Shown here: positions 57,559 to 64,000 of the stretch, in pieces
Layout: each line of letters starts with the position of its first letter
How positions within the stretch are numbered: position 1 is the first letter of the stretch
Assembly (NCBI GenBank): GCA_949751835.1
Contig: CATKHK010000004.1
Coordinates: 682,001 to 746,000, forward strand
DNA length: 64,000 nucleotides
Direction: 5' to 3'
From: Blepharisma japonicum
Taxonomy: Eukaryota > Ciliophora > Heterotrichea > Heterotrichida > Blepharismidae
Notes under the pieces: generated by a model
What the model was told of the DNA's origin: nothing
What the model saw: only the letters and a program-made list of their open reading frames with translations
The model's database searches: none
Translations under genes and position numbers: made by a program

Positions 57559-59307
57559 TTAGCATCCATCTGGCCTATAGAAGGTTGGAGCAATTGATGG
57601 ACAGGTTTGATCCATGTTATTATAAGGTGCAATACTTGCGTAATCACTTCCAAGGTTGACTCTATATTTTCCAATCAATTGGCAATAAGGAATATCAGGG
57701 TCTTGGTCCTTGCAGTTCTGAGGAATTTGAGGGCTAGGATCAAAAATGTTTAGGGAGTAAACGTCTCTTGGGGTGAATTCAGTAGCTTGGAGAACCAAAT
57801 TGCCAAGAATTCCTGCACGCTTATAAAGGCCGAGCACAAAGCTAGAGCAGACATAGGCGTAACCATCTGGATACATCCACCCTTCTTGTTCGACAACTGC
57901 TGCAAGCTGAAGTAAAGTCATGTTTTGGGCACCTGCGGCGACTTCAAGCTCAGGGAGAGTGAGGCCCACAGTGCCTGCATGCTTGTTTAAGGAAAGTAAG
58001 AAGACGCTATTGATGGCGTCTGGCATGAGCTTGTAGACAGCTTGGATTGCTGGCATTAAGAAATTAGAATTGAGCATTGTTGGGAAGTTTTGGGTAGGGG
58101 TGTCAATCCAACCGAAGGCGAAATTGTGGAAACCATATGGCATGCCTTCTACAGTCTTAAACCATTCGTAAGCTGAAGTCTCATTGAAGATAGCTTGAAT
58201 TTCAGCTTTAAGAGGAAGGACAACAACGTTGAAGCTAGCATCATTAGCCCATTTGACCCATTGGTCGAATTGGTTCATCTGGATTCCAGTTCTTGGCCAG
58301 TACCAACCAGCTTGGCTTTCCATAATGTAAAGATCTCTAACTCCATTAAGAGTAACCCAAACAGCGACTGTGCTATGTCCAACTCTGCTTCCGCATCCCC
58401 ACATAATAATTTCATCAAGACCATCTAATCTTGTTACTGCCAAGAATGATCCTGAGGCAATTTGTTCCTTCTGTAAGGTCTGAGTTGTATTTGGTCTTCT
58501 GATCATTGTATAGTTAATGGATTGTTGCAAGAACTGTATATTTGCTTTTTCCATCCACCAGGTGACGTGGGATCCGATAACAGGGAGCCATTTATCAGTT
58601 GTGAAACCTCCTGAGAACAGCTCAGCGGTCATAGCGATATCTTCCATGAGGGTTGAAATGTCGTCACAGAACGTGAAAATTCTCACACCATTTTGGGTGA
58701 TATCATAGAGGTCGTTTGGTGTAAGGTTATTGAAGGTAACAGAAACTTTTCCGTGGAATTCTACCTTATCAATGTGATATTGATCTAGGATTGCAATAAG
58801 GAAAGTATCGTAGCAATCAAAGCTTGAAGCTTGGGCAACATTAAGTGTCAATGTAATTGAAGTACTGCTGCTGTTAGTAATCTGAGCGCTACCCTGTTGG
58901 AAACAGTGGTTGGAGAAGGTGACTGCAGGGCCGTTTACAAAGGCAGCTCCTTTGAAGGCTGGGAGGAATCTTCAATAATCAGGACCTTCGCCCCATTGAC
59001 AATTGATGGCTTCAAGATTGTACTCGAAAGGCTTACCAGTAGAAAGTCTGTCAGTCCATCTTTGGATCAGCTGGGTACTAAGGGTATTCCAGTCTTTGAA
59101 GTAAACAATCGAGTGCTTTTCAGTGTGGGACACCATCTTAGTGTAGCTAATATCACCCATTTGAGTCTTTCCAAGGGTGTAGCCTTGAGAGATCAGGCTG
59201 GTATGGTGGTTTGCCTCGATCTGAGTTTTATCAGTAAGCTTGGCGTTTATGATGAAACAGCTTAGAGAAAGGACTACGATTAATTTCAACATTATATTTG
59301 AGACCAT
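57559..59307 (-). CDS. Secreted permuted papain-fold (NlpC/P60-like) protein
   Basis: 582 residues; UGA read as Trp at 58972. A signal peptide follows the first or the second Met (59292; MLKLIVVLSLSCFIINA). The C-terminal half carries a His in WGCGSRVGHSTVAVW (about 311) and, much later, a Cys in YAYVCSSFVLGLYKRAGILG (about 487). A His-before-Cys order with 'CSSFV..lYk.aGi' is typical of circularly permuted NlpC/P60 (YiiX-like) hydrolases. GC content and codon use look like a highly expressed gene. Possible role: a lysosomal or secreted amidase or acyl-enzyme; the substrate is unknown. It could alternatively be a phospholipase-B-like protein, but the motifs fit less well. Confidence 0.6.
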
Positions 59308-59681
59308 TTTAGAAAATTCACCAACATATAGGCAAACAAATATGTGGATAGGGAGGGTTTCATAATTAATATTTTTTGTGATTTGGTTAGAGAATCAACA
59401 GAGGAATTATATAGGAATTAAGTCAGTTTCATATATATTTTCAAAATTGGTGAACAAATTTAAAGAGGAGTCTTTGATGTGGCTCTAAAATTTGTTTCAT
59501 AAAAATTAAAATTTATTTAAAAGAATAAGCTTAAAATTAAATTCATAATATTGTTCTTATGAATAAATCACAAAAATTGATTTCAAATTATATATTGAAT
59601 TATTTCTAAGCTAATATATCTTCAGAAAGTCATAAATATGAAAAATTTAAAGTAAGCTATAACTATAAAATTCTTATAAAA
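59308..59681. other. Divergent intergenic region
   Basis: AT-rich spacer between the secreted hydrolase-like gene and TTLL; should hold both promoters. No motif stands out. Confidence 0.5.
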
Positions 59682-61307
59682 ATGTCTATTAACGTCCCAT
59701 TTCAGTTTGACCTCATGGTTTTCCCTAAAATGCATCAAAACCTCCTCAGTCTCTATTCAAAGCCTCCAGAAAACAAAGAAAACGACTCTTCCTCCAGTGA
59801 GGCCCAACAAATAGTCCATCTTCCTACCATAAATGGCAAATATCTTCTATTTCTCCCTTTCACTGGCCCTCGTAAGCGTTTTACTGCTACAACTCCTGGT
59901 TACTACTACAAATGTATGGGAGACGTCTCTCTTATTCGTAGAACCTGTGAAGAAAACGGTCTCAGGGAGCACAAATCTGAATGAAGAGTTCTCTGAGGTA
60001 ACAAAAATATGCGAAGCAATGTATATACAGGCTTAGCTAGATGGCAAAAAATCAATCATTTTCCTCGGAGCTTTGAAATCACGAAAAAAGACTGTTTATT
60101 TAAAAATATTGCAAAAATGCAAGCTTTGCATGGAATCGATCAGTTTGGCTTTATCCCTGAAACCTATGTGCTGCCTAATGAAACTTATGCATTGGAGCAG
60201 CAGATGTTGGAGGACCCAGGGATAATGTGGATTATAAAGCCATCAGCTAAATCACAAGGGAAAGGGATTTATTTGACCAATAAGCCAGCAGAGCTACCAT
60301 CTGGGCAAAGTTATGTGGCTTGTAGGTATATTGATAATCCTTTATTAATCAACGAGCTGAAATTTGATTTAAGAATTTACGTCGCCGTCACAAGCCTCGA
60401 CCCTTTGCGAATCTACATTTACAAAGAAGGACTCGTAAGATTTGCTACTGAAAAATACAGAAGAGGCCAAATAGATAACCGATTTGTCCACCTGACTAAT
60501 TATTCAGTCAATAAATTTTCACCGAACTTTGTAAGCGTAGACGAAGACGGACAAGGCCACAAATGAACCCTTACAGCCCTCAGAGAATATTTTAAATCCC
60601 ATAACCAAGATTTCAGCTTAATCTGAAGCAAAATCAAAGACATTGTGGTAAAAACCATAATTTCTAACGAATCCAAAAACTATGCAAGTATGAAAATGTT
60701 TGTCCCGTATCGGCAAAACTGTTTTGAATTGCTTGGGTTTGACATTTTAATCGACGACTCTTATACACCCTGGCTATTAGAAGTAAACCTTTCTCCATCC
60801 CTTAATACAGATTCTCCTTTAGATTTGAGAATTAAAGGAAAACTTATAGCTGATCTTTTTAATTTAGTAGGAATCCCAGCGAAGCAGAAAAATGCAAAAA
60901 AAAGTAAACCAGTAAGGAAACCTGCTTGGAATTCTTCAACAATTTCTGCAAATACTCAATTTGAGCTGTCTCCAGAAGAAATATATGTATTAAAAGAAAC
61001 TAATAATGAACTACAAAGACTAGGGGATTTTGAAAGGATTTTTCCTAGTGAATTATCTTTTGTGTATATGCCTTATTTTGAAGAAGAAAGGACTATGAAT
61101 CTGCTGGTTTGTGGAGAACTTGATAAAGCAAAAAGACAGCCTACAAGAAGCGCTGAAAAAGCCTTTTTAGGAAATGTTTATCGACAAAGGTTAAAACCGT
61201 TGACAAGAGAAAGAAAAAACAAGCCTAATTCAGCTGCCTATTTAAATCAAGCTGAAAGATACTTGCGACAACAAGTTTTTAAGCCGAGTATGTTAAATCC
61301 TATATAA
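59682..61307 (+). CDS. Tubulin glutamylase, TTLL family
   Basis: 541 residues, four in-frame UGA as Trp (two at 59982 and 59994, others at 60564 and 60624), stop UAA. An ATP-grasp ligase that adds glutamate to tubulin tails. Seen: NHFPRSFEITKKDCLFKNI, then IMWIIKPSAKSQGKGIYL (ATP-binding), YIDNPLLINELKFDLRIYVA, VTSLDPLRIYIYKEGLVRFA, HLTNYSVNK, and CFELLGFDILIDDSYTPWLL followed by EVNLSPSL (metal binding). The wording is closest to the TTLL4/5 group. The basic tail may bind microtubules. Abundant in ciliates, where glutamylation tunes cilia and cortical microtubules. The gene ends 21 nt from its convergent neighbour. Confidence 0.93.
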
Positions 61308-61328
61308 AAATGACAATAATTACACTAA

Positions 61329-62798
61329 TTAAGAATGCGAAAATGTTGCATTGAGCCTTATATGATGTGAATGCTTAGGAGGAGATTGCACTTTTTCAAT
61401 GGTAAACGACCGATTTTTAGGGATTCTTACGAATTGAACCCATTTTTCTGATTTTCCGCCTTTAGTATGTGAATAAGTGCTGGGCCTGAAATTTCTGGAT
61501 TCTAGTCTTGAGACTGAATTGTATCGCTTTGCTATGATTTTTATTTTTTTCTTTTCTTTTTCAGTTTCTGTTTCTAGTGTTTTGTCATTTCCGTCTTTTA
61601 TAGGGTCTTCAGCATAAAAATTAATTCTATCTCTTAAAATTCTTAAAATATTATGTGATTTCTCTAAAAATGGGATTTGTTTAGGAAAAATTGGTCGGGC
61701 TCTGGAGTCTAGATACTGATTTTTATTTAGTTTTATTGGATTATGTCCAAGGAAAAACTTCGGATTCATCAATACCGGCTTTTGGAACAGCACATTTTGT
61801 ACCTGCTGAAACTGGCCTTCTTTTTTTACAAATTTCTCTATAAACGAAAATAAAATCTGCACAGTCTCTGAGTAGTCTTTTAACACATAAAATAAAACCC
61901 CAGCCACGTTTTTCTTGCACACGATAAGTGGGATTTTCCCTGATTTTCCAATTATTTCAAGTTTATTTTCTTGCCCAATCTGTAGATCTTCATATAAATC
62001 TCAATTATTTTTATATAAAACAGAAAACTCATATCTCTACATACAGCCTACGCTTAATCTTTTTGCAATTCAGTGTGATTTTCCTTCATAAGCTATTTTA
62101 CACTTCAAAATTTTTTCAGAATCTGGGTTTTCATCATATACACTATTTAGCGTCAAGTTTCTGGCGTTAACAATTTTATGGAGTCTTTTATTTAATTTCA
62201 TTCCGGAATTCACAATGGTTCTCAGCTTTTTTTCTCCCTGATTATCTTTTACAAGGCAAGCTTCATAAATATCTCCTGTGATATTATCAAGCACCCATTG
62301 CTTATTTTTATAAGCAGAAAAACTGTCAACGTTCACTTCTTCAATATTTTTTAGCGGGCTGCCTGCTCTATTTATTATAGTGCTTTCTCTATCATTTTTT
62401 CATATAGGCTCTGTCGCTAACATATAGGCAAAACAAGCAGGGCCCATTCCTTCTAAAAAACATGGTTTATTAGTTTTTCTTATAAGGCTTAAAAGTGCCA
62501 AAACTTGCTTACATTTGGCTTCTCATGGCCGAATATCAGCTTCAATCCCTATAAAAATAAGTGACAAAGAGTCAAAATTTGAAATGGCTTGATGGTTATC
62601 AAATCCTAGCTCAGGATGGTAAATAAAATCACATAGGTCTCGCTTATCTTTTGTTATGAATTTCAGAGAGGAGTAATTTTCACTGCACAATATAAACCCC
62701 TATGTATTTTTTACGTCTTTTATAGTGGTTTCAAACTCATTAAAGTACCCAAAAGAACGGACACTTGTACCGAATCCATTAACAATTAGAATTTTCAT
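61329..62798 (-). CDS. Unknown protein, 479 aa; N-terminus possibly class-I amidotransferase-like
   Basis: Joined by two 15-nt introns (62037-62051 and 62700-62714) with two or more UGA read as Trp. The N-terminal 150 residues alternate hydrophobic strands and helices: MKILIVNGFGTSVRSFGYFN, then SLSLIFIGIEADIRPWE, then KPCFLEGMGPACFAYMLATE. The last resembles the nucleophile elbow of class-I glutamine-amidotransferase folds (Cys after a strand); no clear Glu/His partners are visible, so activity is doubtful. Two basic, disordered regions follow, the C-tail having Ser/His-rich repeats. Same strand as the PG-rich gene 15 nt upstream. Family not recognised. Confidence 0.7.
62037..62051 (-). other. 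15-nt intron
   Basis: On the minus strand GTAGGCTGTATGTAG; removes an in-frame UAG and keeps the frame. Confidence 0.85.
62700..62714 (-). other. 15-nt intron
   Basis: On the minus strand GTAAAAAATACATAG; removes an in-frame UAG and links the N-terminal strand-helix unit. Confidence 0.87.
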
Positions 62799-62813
62799 TA
62801 TAGAAATTTATTA

Positions 62814-63530
62814 CTAATATTTGGATAAATAGTGCCTGAGAGGGTAATAGTCAAGAGGCCCAGGGGTGTCTGCTTTAGCAAAATCAATTCTTTTGCCACC
62901 CTGAGGAATGACAGCTTTAGGGGATTTTTTTCTTAGATATTCTGGGTCAGTTTCATAAGACCCAGGACCAGGGCTGATTTCTCTGATATCGTTAAGCCTT
63001 CTTCTTTCTCTATTAAATGTGGCTGCACCTGCTGGATAAGAAAAATCTGAAAGCAAGTTTAAATCTTCCCCTTTCAATGAGCTGAAAACGCTGCTTTCAT
63101 TTTTCTTTCTTTTTAAATTCGCATAAGACAGCCTGTATTTCCCTAAATCATATTCGCCTGAACTCATTGGCTTATAAGATGACACTTTTATAGGCTTCTT
63201 TTCAGCTTTAGGAGAGTTATTCAAGTCAATTGTTGCTATTTTTGGCTGTTCTAACCTTTCGTATGAGTTATAGGGAGATGTAAAAGGTGAATTCAAGGTA
63301 TTTGCGGTCGTCAGTTCTATCGACTGGCTCCAAATGACGTTAATCATGTTTTCAATGATCACCTTTAAATTTTCTTTGAAGCTTTCTTTCTGGACGTTCG
63401 GCTTATTTTCATACACTTTGGATAAAAGGCTGAAAATTGCGTCATAGTGCCCATCGGTTTCTAGTTCTTTTAAAGTCTGCATGATACTTGCATAACCATT
63501 AAGCTGGGAATATAACTTAGTTTTCGACAT
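62814..63530 (-). CDS. PG-rich (SHIPPO/STPG-like) axonemal-type protein
   Basis: 238 residues, single exon. A helical start of about 80 residues (TLKELETDGHYDAIFSLLSK) precedes a Ser/Pro-rich middle. The C-terminus has two PG-rich units: ISPGPGSYETDPEYLRKKSP and ADTPGPLDYYPLRHYL, the STPG repeat of sperm tail and ciliary proteins, where such repeats line the inside of doublet microtubules. Its start lies about 100 nt after the thioredoxin reductase stop on the same strand, with the SECIS element between. Stop UAA 15 nt before the next gene's start. Confidence 0.8.
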   Translation of the reverse strand: MSKTKLYSQLNGYASIMQTLKELETDGHYDAIFSLLSKVYENKPNVQKESFKENLKVIIENMINVIWSQSIELTTANTLNSPFTSPYNSYERLEQPKIATIDLNNSPKAEKKPIKVSSYKPMSSGEYDLGKYRLSYANLKRKKNESSVFSSLKGEDLNLLSDFSYPAGAATFNRERRRLNDIREISPGPGSYETDPEYLRKKSPKAVIPQGGKRIDFAKADTPGPLDYYPLRHYLSKY

Positions 63531-63552
63531 TTATTAAAATTGATTTATTATT

Positions 63553-63614
63553 ATAAAAAGCTCAGACATTAATTCCTCTATGAGGTTTGAAAAATGCCGT
63601 CACATGCTTTTTTT
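63553..63614 (-). promoter_or_regulatory. SECIS element (form 2), selenocysteine insertion signal
   Basis: Minus strand, in the 3' UTR of thioredoxin reductase. Helix I: AAAAAGC (63612-63606) with GCTTTTT (63561-63555), 7 perfect pairs. Core: GTGA (63603-63600) faces TGA (63564-63562), the non-Watson-Crick quartet. Helix II: GGCATT (63598-63593) with AATGTC (63570-63565), continued by TTC with GAA. Apex: AAA (63588-63586), then a mini-stem CCTC/GAGG closed by ATA, as in form-2 SECIS. The 5' quartet base is G instead of the usual A, a variant known in eukaryotes. All the required parts are in the right order. Confidence 0.87.
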
Positions 63615-63630
63615 CGATCAATCTTTTGAT

Positions 63631-64000
63631 CTAGCCTCAGCATCCGGTCTTTTCTGCAGTCCTTCCTGATCTCTTGGTGACTTCTATTTTTGTCAATTCT
63701 TCTGCACAAGTTGGATGAATTCCAACTGTCTGATCGAGGATTTCTTTTGTAAGGCCACACTTCATAGCAGCTGCGAAGCCTTGTAAAACTTCTCCTGCGT
63801 TGGGTCCTAAATAGTGTAATCCTATAACTTTTTCATTTTCAAGCTTGTTTGTCACTATTTTTCCGAAGCAATATTTTCCTTCTCTTGACTCTAAATAATT
63901 CCACTCCAGTGGCTTGAACATTGAATGGTACACTTCTACGTTATCGTCTCCATAAATTTCTATGGCTTTTTCCTCACTAAGTCCACAGCATCCATACTCA
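63631..64000 (-). CDS. TXNRD: Thioredoxin reductase, C-terminal part; selenoprotein (start outside window)
   Basis: 123 residues are visible; the frame continues past base 64000. FAD/NADPH enzyme that reduces thioredoxin. The wording follows animal high-Mr TrxR closely: [20 protein letters not shown], then the dimer-interface [20 protein letters not shown], then [20 protein letters not shown], with the His-Pro-Thr-Cys-Ala-Glu catalytic base region. It ends Thr-Gly-Cys-UGA-Gly then UAG (63631-63633). The UGA at 63637-63639 sits exactly where Sec lies in Gly-Cys-Sec-Gly tails. Although UGA is Trp elsewhere in this genome, the SECIS hairpin 16 nt downstream of the stop argues for Sec here; Trp would leave the tail without its redox residue. 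Confidence 0.93.

Noticed and set aside
58195-59265. Plus-strand open frames opposite the secreted NlpC-like gene
   Set aside because: Antisense shadows of a GC-rich coding region.
63637-63639. UGA at the TrxR C-terminus read as ordinary Trp or as the real stop
   Set aside because: Its exact position in Gly-Cys-x-Gly, the UAG two codons on and the SECIS hairpin favour Sec; a stop would contradict the genome's code.

Overview
This is a macronuclear-type chromosome segment of a heterotrich ciliate, most like Blepharisma. It is AT-rich with short intergenic gaps. UGA is read as tryptophan: many conserved proteins (CDPK, Na+/H+ exchanger, guanylate-binding protein, TTLL glutamylase, the receptor array) run straight through in-frame UGA. 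Every recognisable gene ends in UAA or UAG, never UGA. Introns are tiny, 15 nt in most cases with one of 16 and one of 17, all GT...AG. I found no viral, retroviral or transposon gene and no CRISPR array.

Layout. 1-6.4 kb: compact housekeeping genes (alanyl-tRNA synthetase 3' part, coiled-coil protein, membrane thioredoxin-like protein, proteasome Rpn6, RWDD1/Gir2, METTL21-type methyltransferase). 6.6-18.3 kb: signalling and transport (acylated calcium-dependent kinase, unknown 712-aa protein, CPA1 Na+/H+ exchanger, disordered protein, CNBD K+ channel). 14.4-27 kb: an unusually decayed zone with a tRNA-His-like gene with an aberrant T arm and at least five broken host genes (membrane protein, SANT-domain protein, Ser-rich protein, pepsin-like protease tail, one unknown), mixed with a few intact genes.

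27.1-43.9 kb: a head-to-tail array of four intact receptor-like genes (1165-1204 aa) and a deleted fifth copy. Each has a signal peptide, what looks like two successive type-1 periplasmic-binding modules, then a multi-pass membrane region of unrecognised type. 45-64 kb: small secreted or GPI-like Cys-rich proteins (Frizzled-CRD-like, three tandem folate-receptor-like), two tandem chagasin-like cysteine-protease inhibitors, USP47, a GBP GTPase, a tRNA dimethylallyltransferase with zinc fingers, a secreted permuted NlpC/P60-like enzyme, TTLL, an SHIPPO/PG-rich axonemal-type protein, and the C-terminus of thioredoxin reductase.

The most striking signal is at the right edge. Thioredoxin reductase ends Gly-Cys-UGA-Gly-UAG, the classical selenocysteine tail, and is followed at once by a well-formed form-2 SECIS hairpin. 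In a genome where UGA otherwise means Trp, this implies one codon with two meanings (Trp and Sec).
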